NCBI GenBank assembly: GCA_037903475.1
Contig: JBAJFG010000039.1
Span: 1,178,001 to 1,242,000 of the forward strand
Direction: 5' to 3'
Length of the DNA: 64,000 bases
From: Ancylostoma caninum
Taxonomy: Eukaryota > Nematoda > Chromadorea > Rhabditida > Ancylostomatidae
Numbering within the stretch: position 1 is the stretch's first letter; every line of letters starts with the position of its first letter. This document shows positions 32,401 through 42,196 of the stretch, one piece after another. Made by a program: the position numbers and the translations under genes. Below the pieces are notes generated by a model, which was not told the DNA's origin, searched no databases, and saw only the letters and a program-made list of their open reading frames with translations.

Positions 32401-35400
32401 TCTTCCCACAACGATAACGATATGTGCGGGCAGGGCCATCCGCTACACGCTCAAAAGTCATATGGCGCTCTCCGAAGCGATATTCTCTGCAACTTGTAAA
32501 AATGTGCAGAGTCTAACTACAAGTAATGCAACAATTATATTTTGAGAAAAAAACGTGATGGATCCTTTAACAGAGAGTAGATGAAGCTAAATGAAAAAGA
32601 CTTCCACAAATAGAGCTTCTTTGTAATGAAAACCAGAACAACTTCTGATATGTTCGTACACACTATAGACTTAACACAAAAATAAAACAAAAACAGACAC
32701 TGCAGCATCCCCATTTCGTATTCCACATATGAAAAATGCAAACCTGTCCTCTATCAGAAATTTGTTGGTTTTCAATCGGATTCCCTTCAAACGCTCAGTC
32801 ATCCTCGTCCTTTGACTCTTGTTCATTCCGAAATCTTTCAAATACTCTCTCCGATTTACATTTTCTCTTCGATGGAAACCCATCTGCAATAGTAATCATT
32901 GTGAACGTTCAAATGAAAACTCAGAGTCATACCTCTTCCAAAACTTCACAGTAGAACGTAATTATATCCATGTCTAGTTCGTAAAATAGACGATTCACCA
33001 CTGAAAACAGAAGCAGTAGAGGCGTGATCGAATTTATAACGTAAACGCGTTAATCAGAAGAAGGTTTATACGGCAACAACAGCATGTAAACTAGAAGTAG
33101 GTTCTGGCCGTAAGAGAGAGAGAGAGAGAGAGAAAAAACTGAACAAAAACAAAAAAAATCTTCTTCAATCATCATCAACGATCATCCAGCAGAAAACACC
33201 TTCGAAATTAAAAAATATTTACTTGAGTAATTCTCTTAAATTACAATTATTAGCTACTTATTTAGCCTACTCATGAACATTACACTTGGTAAAATCAAAA
33301 TTATAACCTAACCCAGCGAAATACTGACAGACGTTTCGCAGTGCAACACCGTTTACTAGCATAATAACTCAGCAGCAAGAGGTGTAACACATCAGTTTAA
33401 GAGAAACTTCAACACTTAACCCAGAATTCTTCCCAGAATTCTTGAATCAGTTATGTTTTTTATTTAAAGCTTTAAACTTACATCCAAAAGCGAGGGCAGG
33501 CTTCGCGTCTTGGAGAGTTTTCACTGAAGAGTACGCCCCTAACCATGCTCGCACGCCTGCTCCAACAAACACCTGGGAACGGAACGATATTCCAAAGTGG
33601 TGTGGAAGAAAAGAAGAGCAGAATAGAACAACGTGAATGTCAGCTGCCTGACCTTTGGGTCGTCCTTGTGCCTAGGAATATAGTAGATAGAGCCGTAACA
33701 AACTTCCCATCTGTTGACGAAAGACCTTCAACAAAAATGTCGACAAATGAGCAACAGTTTGAGGAAAAATAGATAAAAACAAATTTTCTAGTAGCCTCCA
33801 TTGGTAATCTTGCGGTGTGACCCCTCCGCCTTTTATTCGTTTTTAGGAAAAAAATACCAACGGGTCATGGACCAATACCACCTTACTAAAAGATAAGGGA
33901 AAAAGTGATCGGCGTTAATCAATCCCGTTCGTAGGATGCGTTACACATGCGACCTCATCTGAACATAGGAGAGGCATTGAATGCGTATATACCCTATACA
34001 CTGACTTGTGGAGTCACGCTCAGTGACTCCTCTAATACCAATTTACCAATACCGACCCCGGAGGGATGGAAAGCCCGGTTGGCCTCGGGCGGGATCGAAC
34101 CATCGGTCGTGCAAGCGAGCAGCGTGCCTCTTACCACTGCTCTACGCGCGCCGGACAATATGTTACTACTCATTATTATCCATTACATTGGTTTCATTAG
34201 AAAATGCGAACAATTTCTAGAAAAAAAGGAGATATCAGTTTTCTCTGGGATGACTGAAGCTCTGATTCGAGCATTTTGGAGTACATTGAAGCATTGAGGC
34301 AAGGGATCCCACATATTTCCATTCTAGAGATATTCATAGAGAACCGCTACCCAGTCTTGCAAAATCCCTGACATGCCCATGCCGTGATTTAGAAAGTCCT
34401 TCCACCTTAGTTCACTACACTAAGAGTTTCAGGGCTATCTGATGAGTTGGAAACTATGCCTCGATGAACAATATGCTCTGTGGTTATCAGAGTTATTCGT
34501 CAGAAAGGATCTGCTAGCCCAGTTCTGAGCTGACTGAGATGCTTTGTTCCGGTGTTTATGGAAGAAGAATGGGATTTCTACTGTGACCAGCTCATCGATA
34601 CTGTGATCACTGTTAGCTGTCACCAGCTCCACATGTTTCCGACTGTTACTAAGCATTTGTACCAATAAGCAGAAGACCTCCAATAAAAAGAACGCTTTGA
34701 ACACTCCTACCCAAGTTTCCTCCTTCTACTCATACTTGCTTGAGTTCTTGACGAAAACAAACCACAGCCTCCCTGAACGCTGAGCACAAGTTCTCAGTGT
34801 ACGTGATAAATATATTTGCAGCCAGTAGCCATCGAACACGTTGTAAAAATATTTATAAACATATTTAGGAACATGTATTGATTTTCCAGGTTTTTTGCTA
34901 ATAAACTTGTTTTTTTAACATTTATTTTGCAACCTAACTTGTTTTCCTTGCAAACAAGATCTCTACAAGCCCTGTTGGTGAGTGTATAAATGAAAACTTT
35001 GTAACTTACAATTCCCCATAATAATATGGGACATACAGACGAACTAGAAAGCAAAGAGCACTAACCATCCTCTATCACCTTGTGCAGGAGCATAACGAGC
35101 ACGCTGTGTAAACAGACATTTGGTGAGATCAGCAGAATCGTTTTTCTGCTGGACATTATCACTAGTGAGATCGAAATTGAACGTTCGTATGTAGGTTGCA
35201 GACATAGAAAACTTCTAAAAGCAGAAGCAGTGATATATTAGCAATGGAAGCCTAGTAAATCAACTATATTTTGTAAAACAAAATCACATGCAATACATAC
35301 GCCTTCTTTACCATCTTCTCTATACAAGAAACGAATCAGCCGCTGCTCATCATCAGACAGGTGCCAACGATTTAAGGAAAATGCGCTACAAAAAGGGTTG

Positions 35401-37590
35401 AAATAACTAGCAACTGGTACTATCCACTCAAAACCTCACTAACTTATCGAAGTCATCAAATATGGTTTGCGTATATGGTCCAAAAATATTTGTGTTAGCT
35501 CTCACACAATGCCAGAACAGCAATCGAAGCCTATCTCTGGAATGAGAAGATAAACAAGATGTGGAGAAATAGATCAATTGAGCCTAAATTTTTAAAAGTA
35601 CATTATATAGCTGGCAAACTTGTCTAATTCACTCCGAGGGTGATTATTTTAAGAAAAATCAATCATTAATATACAGTGGACGTCAATGATGGTGGCCCAT
35701 CCACGGCCCCGAGAAGGACGCTGCGCAACCGTGCCGCGCGCACCGGGATCGGTGTCGGCTTCCGCCGGAATGCTATTCCTAGGCGCTATTCTTTCCGATT
35801 CGGTCGAAAATCCTTTAAACGGGAGGAAAAGCTGCTAGACATAGCATAACAACAGAAGAAGATATCGCGGGTATCGCGCGCGTGGCGCGGTTGAGCGGCA
35901 TCCTTATCGAGGCCGTGGATGTAACATGTTCTCAGTAATGAATGAATTTTAGATATCAGACCTCTAGCAACAGAAATCTCGCACCTCCGCTTCACCCTGG
36001 CTGTTTTTGGGGGTTTTCCTTTGGCTGCGGGCTTCAGCAGTTCCTCGATAACCACTTTGTATAGAAATACCTTTAAAAAAACTTCAACAAAGTAAGGCGG
36101 CATAGAGGTAATTCACATGAACCATGTGATAATAGAGGTTACGAGTAGAAATCGAAATGCATTAGGAAAGCATAATCTCTCAAACTTACACATCTCAGAA
36201 AAGCTCTTCAAACAGATCAACTGCACCAGTAGGTGCTTATTCTCCCCATCATCTTCCTCCCATTTGGCCTGATTTGCTTGGTTTTCATCCTAGTAGGATG
36301 AAAAACATTCCAAATGGACCACAAAATCGAGAATTGTCCTACTGTATGAAGGCCATGGAAGGCACTTTTGCAAATATCACTTCTTCCATGCATAAGAGGT
36401 TAGAAAACTGATTGCCGCAACTATGATAACAAGGATTTCAGGAAATATGACTACACCATACCAATTTAAACACATATAGGAAACTCCAAATGTACGTAGA
36501 CAAGAGTCGAGATCGCGGCGCGGCTCTCATGGGCAGAGACGCAGGCGCACACTATGCTGAGCTCCCGTGACTCTGCCCATGAGAGCCGCGCCGCGGTCCT
36601 GACTCTTGACTGCGTCCGTTTGTAGTTCTCTGTATGTTCAGCAAACGCCTGCAGCGACACTGATCCAGCCTGTCAGCGCACCCAAATAGCAAAAATAAGC
36701 CACAGATGGATTTGTTCAGCACAACCGATTGCTTGCCCCCGCCTTAGATAAGCCTTCCCAGCTTGAGGATTTAGCAAAGGCGCTGTTGAATCGAGCTGAC
36801 TGCAGCCGTCTGCGGCAGTAGACACCCACAGAGCAACTCATCCAAGGAAAAAATTAGCAGTGAATGGAAGAGTACGTAGAGTAAAAGAGTAGTGTAAAAA
36901 AACTTTACGAAAAACGAGGAAAAAAAAACTACTCACAGAAAGAAGGAAACTACTCACTTTTCTACCCTCGAGCCCGCAGTTTAAACGGTACCAATTAGCG
37001 AGTAACTGCACCTGATCGCCACTGGTACCTTGTCCTGGACGGCTGTAGATAGGACATACTTCACCGCTTACCTGCAAATTATAAAGTGAACAGAAGCCAC
37101 GTTCTGAACTATGCGTTGTCGCCATCATATTCTCGCTGCATAGGATTCTTCAGCAAGGGTTTCAAAAGCGTTCTGTCGCCAAAACTCTTCTCAGTTACTG
37201 TTCCTGAACAAGATGGATTTCTGTACGTATTCATTCTGCTAAATCCAGTGTCCCTTCAATAGTTATGAGCGCTTTCCTCGCTTCTTTTCCCTTTTCCCGC
37301 AGCTGGCTAATAATTCTTTACTGCTGCGCCCGTCAACTCCCTTTCTTTGAACTCGTCTCAAAAATAAAGTCAATGTGAGGAAGCGAGCAACAGAAAAAGT
37401 AGTCTCTAATTCAGTTTCTCACCCTAATTCTGACGTAGCTCACTGTAAGAGGAAATGTTCTGTTTTTCATCTGGTTCTGATGCCTAGTAGCGGTTGATTG
37501 ATATTTGAAATTTTATAAGACTATACAGACGTAATGACTCGCCTTAGTCTGCACTGGGCCAACCGACACTTGTTGAGAGGAAGATGCCAT
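26499..37590 (-). CDS. Argonaute protein, CSR-1/C04F12.1-like, DEDH intact
   Basis: Argonautes bind small RNAs and, when catalytic, slice target RNA. I assembled 27 exons that join in phase to about 936 residues, normal for the family. N-terminal part: exons at 37590-37543 and 37071-36958 (SGDQVQLLANWYRLNC) to 35066. Linker 1: WLGAYSSVKTLQDAKPALAFG. PAZ: about residues 255-380 (EYPWLPLCKVKIGRNSFLLP). MID: exons 30100-29206 (LIKSVCDNKYGVASQVVDAS). PIWI: from 29061 (NIALKINAKLGG). Catalytic residues are present: Asp674 in VGIDVTHP, Glu714 in KPKETVE, Asp746 in VLRDGVSD and His888 in YYAHIV. The protein ends YPGMHFV. RDGVSDSQ and GIDISI recall the CSR-1 clade rather than WAGOs, which lack the tetrad; subfamily is inference. 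The start is the ATG of MASSSQQVSVGP. Intron 1 uses a GC donor. Linker 2 (exon 31310-31253) looks short, so one exon may be missing there. Confidence 0.92.
28199..28450 (+). other. Antisense coding-like frame inside an Argonaute intron
   Basis: An 83-codon frame on the plus strand, opposite the Argonaute gene in its intron 28153-28547, contains LDSPEYILHLKDDKAGTRRA and many charged residues. It reads like a fragment of a real protein, perhaps part of a mobile element or a captured exon. No start context, splice partner or family is recognised. Confidence 0.25.
30746..31010. mobile_element. MITE family A, copy 3 (in Argonaute intron)
   Basis: Starts TACAGTGGACGTCAATGGCG and ends inverted with CACTGACGTTCACTACA. 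It shares GGTGGCCCATCCGCGGCC and the inverse GTCGCGGATGGGCCACC at the right. The outermost right bases have mutated. It lies between the Argonaute exons 31310-31253 and 30100-29989. Confidence 0.85.
33111..33134. repeat. GA microsatellite
   Basis: About eleven GA dinucleotides in an Argonaute intron. No function is inferred. Confidence 0.8.
34075..34155 (-). other. tRNA-like sequence in an Argonaute intron
   Basis: On the minus strand TAGAGCAGTGGTAAGAGGC is an A-box match and GGTTCGATCCC (34091-34101) a perfect B box, spaced as in a tRNA and in the same direction as the host gene. The acceptor stem does not close cleanly. It may be a tRNA pseudogene or a tRNA-derived SINE head. It sits between Argonaute exons 35214-35066 and 33725-33653. 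Confidence 0.6.
35672..35921. mobile_element. MITE family A, copy 4, 3'-truncated (in Argonaute intron)
   Basis: Starts TACAGTGGACGTCAATGATG and carries the family core with AAACGGGAGGAAAAGCTGCT. The right arm stops at GAGGCCGTGGATG, so the final 25-30 bases of the inverted repeat are missing. It lies between Argonaute exons 36070-35985 and 35536-35444. Confidence 0.8.
36190..36289 (-). other. Orphan coding-like exon in an Argonaute intron
   Basis: Read in the Argonaute direction, a CTACTAG acceptor is followed by a 33-codon open stretch (DENQANQAKWEEDDGENKHL, then LVQLICLKSFSEM) and a GTAAG donor. It cannot be included in the main model, because it leaves phase 1 while the next exon needs phase 0. 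It may be an alternative exon, an exon of a nested gene or a decayed duplicate. Confidence 0.35.
36475..36634. mobile_element. Hairpin MITE family H, copy 2 (in Argonaute intron 2)
   Basis: A 160-bp palindrome with arms TATAGGAAACTCCAAATGTA and the inverse ending TGTAGTTCTCTGTA. The paired blocks include CGCGGCGCGGCTCTCATGGG. The loop is the inverse of the loop in copy 1 at 15264-15423, so the two copies are inserted in opposite orientation. It is transcribed as part of the Argonaute pre-mRNA, where it would fold into a long hairpin. Confidence 0.85.
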
Positions 37591-38147
37591 GAGAAGTTGT
37601 AGGAGAAGAAGTGTCCAATGTGATGAGTACGCTCGAGTAGCTGAAGCAACCAATTTTTTCATTTTTAAAGAACCGCAGAAGACAAGATCTTGCGGAAATT
37701 CTTAGAAATGAACAAGATATTTGAATTCCCGAGGACAGACATGCAATGCGTCTTCTGACTCCAATTCAACAGGTATCAGAGAGGTATCACTCAGATCATC
37801 GAGAGATGATTCCCATGTGCATATTTTCAGGACTGAAGCGGAAAGTCATGAATACCATGGAAAACAGATGCAACAATCGGTCATTTCATGATTCAGCCAT
37901 TTTGCGCGTAATTCCACAATTGTCTGTGGAGATGCAGACAGTGCATTTAAATCGACGGCTCCTATATCGTGATTTTTCTTCAGTGTGGTCGGAAAATCTG
38001 TCCTTTTTTGCGCGAGGATACCACCACGGGAGAGCTTCTACGTTAATTTCCGTATTCTTTCCTGGACTCATGTTGTGTCTTTTCTTGCGAACAAATGCGT
38101 GGAAACAGTTTTAGCTGTTGCAAGACTTGTAATTTCAATGTTCAGAA

Positions 38148-40011
38148 ATGTATAATAATCAAAGCACCTATGATTCACTTGTTGATGTTTGTGTAAACTC
38201 TGCTATGGCGAACATCCGGTCGATGACGACAGATCAACTCAACGAACTTCTCTATAATGAGTCACGTCTGGACAGTCTAATTGACAATCTACCTCAGGTG
38301 CGAATTCTACTCGTTTTATGCCTTCTGCTACATATTAGATTTTCAATTTACTCAGTAGTTTTCGTTGCTTATGCGAATTTTCCTTCTTTTCGTTCTTTTT
38401 TTGTTTCTGTTTGTAATGTGGTTGTTCTTTGGAAGAGTTTCAGTACTCACTTTTATATATCAGATTCGCTCTCTTCCAACTGAACGTGAAGCTGGGATTG
38501 CTCAAAACAAGTCGCTCGCTGAATGGAACCTTGCCCAGGAGCCAAAATTGAACCAACTTAGGATGCAGGTGCCCGTATTCGTTTATTTTAGCAGAGGGGG
38601 AGGGTGGTCACGTCGCGCTTTACGGAGAGTTTATGTGGAGTTTTCACTCAGACACTTATATGGGAATTCGCAATAATGTATCTACAGTCTTTCTCAAAGA
38701 TTCTTGCCTCACGCTGAACCGCCCGTCGGCTTAGCCACGTCACACCACGTATGTTAATGCATAGGTGATGCGGCGCGGCTTAGCAGATGGGCGGTGAAGC
38801 ATGAGGCAAGTATTTTTGAGAAGGACTGTACATCATCGCATAGCATGAGGGCAGCGAGAGTATGGATGCTCGCGTGAGAATGATGACGTAAATAGAGTTT
38901 GTGGATACGCGGACAACCAGAGGAACACGACCGAGGCTTTGCGATATGTGCGGTCGGGGCCACTCCATTGGAGTCCTATGTATTGACCTAGTTCTAACCT
39001 AGTTCCATCTCTGCAGGATTGGTACTTGCGCGAATTATTAGTTTTTTTTTTCGGAGTTGTTATACAGTTTAATTCCTTGTTTCTGGTATTTTCACTAATT
39101 ACTGTGTTTCCATTCAACCATGGTTTCATTAGCATCGCGTAATATTCAAGTTTAAAGTAGGACCGTCACTTCTTTCCCAGAATCTAGACATCTGATGAGT
39201 CGTGAGGAAGTTAAGTTTGTCCTGTTTCGCCTCTACCTCAAGATGGGGAGCTGTGAAGCTAGCCACACCCGATTCGACTTTTATTCGTATTCAACCTTTA
39301 TTTTGCTCTGGTTGGTTAGATGGATTTGGCAAATATCCAATTGCGCAGTAAACAAAAGTAAATCAGATCCGAAATAGTTTGTTCCTCGTTTTCTTGTATC
39401 CGTAACCCTAACGCATTCATCATATTTTTTAGGTGAAGGCACTTCATGGTCAAGCAACAGCTTTACGAGCGGAAACAGAATCATTGAAGTCTAGACTGGG
39501 TACGCTATTTTAGTGACTTTTCCCTCTCTCTGCCACAACGTCTTTTATTTAGATGAAATATCTTCTTCGAAATCGCTAGACACTACAAGCAATCTGCTTC
39601 AAGTGGCTGCCCAGGAAGCTGATGATGATGCAGAGGTTTGTAATCTATACCGATCTTTAGTCAAAAATTCTTGACTGTCCTATTGGTCATTCAAACTGTT
39701 GAGATATTTTTCTCTTTAGAATACAGCTAGAGCTTTCCTTGAGGGTACGATCTCTACAGAACAGTTTCTTAAAGATTTGCTCGAGAAGAAAACACTGGCT
39801 CATTTGCGGTGAGTTAATTTCCTCTCAGGATTTCAATTCCTTTAATGCGTATTGACAGTTACTATATTTTATCAGGAAGATCAAGTCGGACCGTTTGATA
39901 TCACTGCTACGAGATCAACAATACGCACAGGCTGCTCCTACCGTTCCACCCAGAGCAGGAACTGCTCCTTACCCAGAGTTGCCTATGCCCAGTCGACACT
40001 CGTACTACTGA
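38148..40011 (+). CDS. vps-37: VPS37, ESCRT-I subunit (Mod(r) domain)
   Basis: VPS37 is a subunit of ESCRT-I, which sorts ubiquitinated membrane proteins into multivesicular bodies. Six exons (38148-38297, 38464-38568, 39433-39499, 39553-39635, 39720-39808, 39876-40011) join in phase to 209 residues. The Mod(r) domain fills most of the protein: LNELLYNESRLDSLIDNLPQ, then NKSLAEWNLAQEPKLNQLRM and a helical stretch to TEQFLKDLLEKKTLAHLR. The C-terminal tail is Pro-rich and ends MPSRHSYY. The ATG lies two bases behind a TTCAG acceptor, which fits spliced-leader addition. Intron 2 contains a MITE (38693-38830). It is the first gene of a likely four-gene cluster. Confidence 0.88.
38693..38830. mobile_element. 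MITE in vps-37 intron 2 (TACAGTCTTTCTC termini)
   Basis: A 138-bp palindromic element from TACAGTCTTTCTCAAAGATT to GAGAAGGACTGTA. The arms share CTTGCCTCA, CACCGCCC and CTTAGCC in inverted order, and the right arm has GATGCGGCGCGGC, also present in the MITE at 14492-14770. TA at both ends. No coding capacity. Confidence 0.8.
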
Positions 40012-40750
40012 TCTTTTTCTTTGCATTTTCCTTCAGTGCAGGTGGGGTTTCTCTTCATTCCGGTGCTAGGGGATGAATTCTATGGGGTCATTTTTCAAGT
40101 GATTGAAGTATTGAATAATTTCCATAGCATAGCCTGCTTTTGAAAACAAGTTCGCTTTACGAGGTCATCATGCCGTAAGCCAAGTTGTAGTGGTTTATCC
40201 GTTCTCTTCCCATGATTTTGCTTGTAATAACATCAGAATGCTTTTATTTGCGTTTAATACATTTCGCCAAGTTTCATCTGCAGGCTTTTACTTAATATAT
40301 GTTGTAACTACAATGCATTGCTGTAAATTCTAAGGAAAAATCGGGGTTCGCCCGATAACCATGTCTAGTTTCGTCCTATTTGAACCTTCTGGTCGGAGCA
40401 CTTATGTTCATATTTCGTCTTCCTTTTTAGGCTTATCTTCATGCCCACGTCTTTTCATTGTGATATCATTCCTTTCTTCGCAAATGATTGATTGATTCAT
40501 AACACGCTTGAATTTAGGTTTTTGTGGAATATTTTCAGGTCTAATAAATATTTAATGTTTTTTTTGGTATTTTTCCTCTTTGTTCGATCCATTTTATATC
40601 GCGAATAATTGCGTTATTGTGAGAGTTCCCTCCTTAGAGCATCTTTTTCTTTCTTTTTTTCTTTTACGGGATGTGATGCATCTCTTCACTCCTCTGTTCA
40701 ATTCGTTAAGGCAACACGAGGCAGAGTGAGTTAGTATATCTCCTATTCAG

Positions 40751-41895
40751 ATGTTAGCAAGCGGGCGACTTATAAGCCGGACCATATGCCGAAGGTTTGC
40801 ATCACTCCGGGAAATGGCAGGACCGAATGATCCCGAACTTCTGTACGAACCGAAATTCCCGGATACCAGAGAATATCCTGAGTGAGTTGAATGAAGAGAC
40901 ATTCTGGGACGTTTCCCATGTAGTTTGCCAGGAATTCTGAGTTGAACTAGGATGCGTATTGTTCCACTTTTTTGTTATTCTACTCTTTTATTGCGCTTGG
41001 TATATTTTTCCTTTCGTCAAGGTTTAACTCCTCCTGATTAGAATTTTGCTGCAATGTTGTATAGGGCGAGATATATATTTCCATTTTTTGCGTTTTCGAA
41101 AAGGTGTTTTATTTCCAAAAGTTGGTTCTTCTATTCCGAAGCGTCGGTTATGTCAGGAAATTTTCATCTTAACCTCGACAGTTTCAGACCATACACCACA
41201 ATCTTTACCAAGCAGTTCTAAATGAAGAGTTATCATTCACTATCTACAGTTCAGATACGATAAAGTGAATGTACGCATCCAAGGATATGATTTCACTCAC
41301 ATTGAGAAGTTCCAAGGATATGTTGACAGAATGGCTCGTCGATTTAATTTCAAAGTTTTAGAGAGGTATTCGTACTGTATTAGTCTTGCTTTCCTATATA
41401 ATTATATAATCGTGTATTTTTTCAGCTATGCAGTCGCAGCACAAACCCAACGAGTTGTAATGTACAAACCAAATAGTACAATTGTAGATAATGAAGTGAA
41501 TCTAGCTCTTTATGACCGGTACGTTGTGTGCTTGGTTATGTAACATATTGCTGTTTTGCCATTAATAATTTGGGTCACTTATACCCTTCAGTATTCTTTT
41601 TTTTTTCAGGGTAGTGCGACTTGGTAATGTGCCCGCTCCTCACCTCCAGCTTTTCACTTCCCTTATACAGACCCACATACCCGTGGGTGTTACGGTGAGA
41701 GTTCAAGCCTGATTATCTTCTTATGAAGTTTGCTGTTCATCGAGTTTCATTTTCTCCTTCCAGGTCACTTTCAAAGAACATGAGAAGGCTGATGAGGATT
41801 ATCGATATATACCAGATATTCTACTAAAGCAGAAGCAAGAAGAGCTCAAATCCCTAGACGATCCAGTAGTGCGACGAAATCTTGGCTGGGAGTAA
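40751..41895 (+). CDS. mrpl-48: Mitochondrial ribosomal protein mL48
   Basis: mL48 belongs to the large subunit of the mitochondrial ribosome and has an S10-like fold. Five exons (40751-40881, 41255-41365, 41426-41518, 41610-41694, 41764-41895) give 183 residues. The N-terminus MLASGRLISRTICRRF is an Arg-rich, acid-free mitochondrial presequence. The S10-like region contains VNVRIQGYDFTHIEKFQGYV, SYAVAAQTQRV and IQTHIPVGVTVTFKEHEKAD. The end is Glu/Lys-rich (RRNLGWE). The ATG follows a TATTCAG acceptor directly, which indicates trans-splicing. It lies 740 bp after vps-37 and 302 bp before the TatD gene on the same strand. Confidence 0.85.
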
Positions 41896-42196
41896 CAATA
41901 ATCATCGAGTTGTTTTCGTCGCCTGATATCAGATTTACATTGTTAGGAATTTGTTGATATTGCTCAAGAAAATAAATTTAGCAGATTTTTTCCCATTGTC
42001 ACACATTGGCTATTGTGGGGTTGATAACCAACCATGTCGATGGGTGCTGTTTTTTTCGTTCCTTTATTCTGGAATTTTATGGATGTATGTGGATCGCTTC
42101 TCCTACTTATTCGTACAACATCAGAACTCGTTATTTCTTCAGATTAGGTGTTTCATACATCATCTACCCCTGCTTGGTATCTATAGCATTAGAAGA

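Noticed and set aside
33442..33772. Plus-strand frames over the Argonaute linker exons
   Set aside because: They are shadows of the minus-strand exons 33725-33653 and 33572-33482, which fit the protein family.
34435..34704. 89-codon minus-strand frame as an Argonaute exon
   Set aside because: Exons on either side already join in phase without it, and it has no Argonaute motif or matching splice sites.
41951..42196. Longer N-terminus for the TatD protein
   Set aside because: The upstream frame is hydrophobic noise between genes; the protein family begins at about the chosen ATG and a splice acceptor lies just before it.
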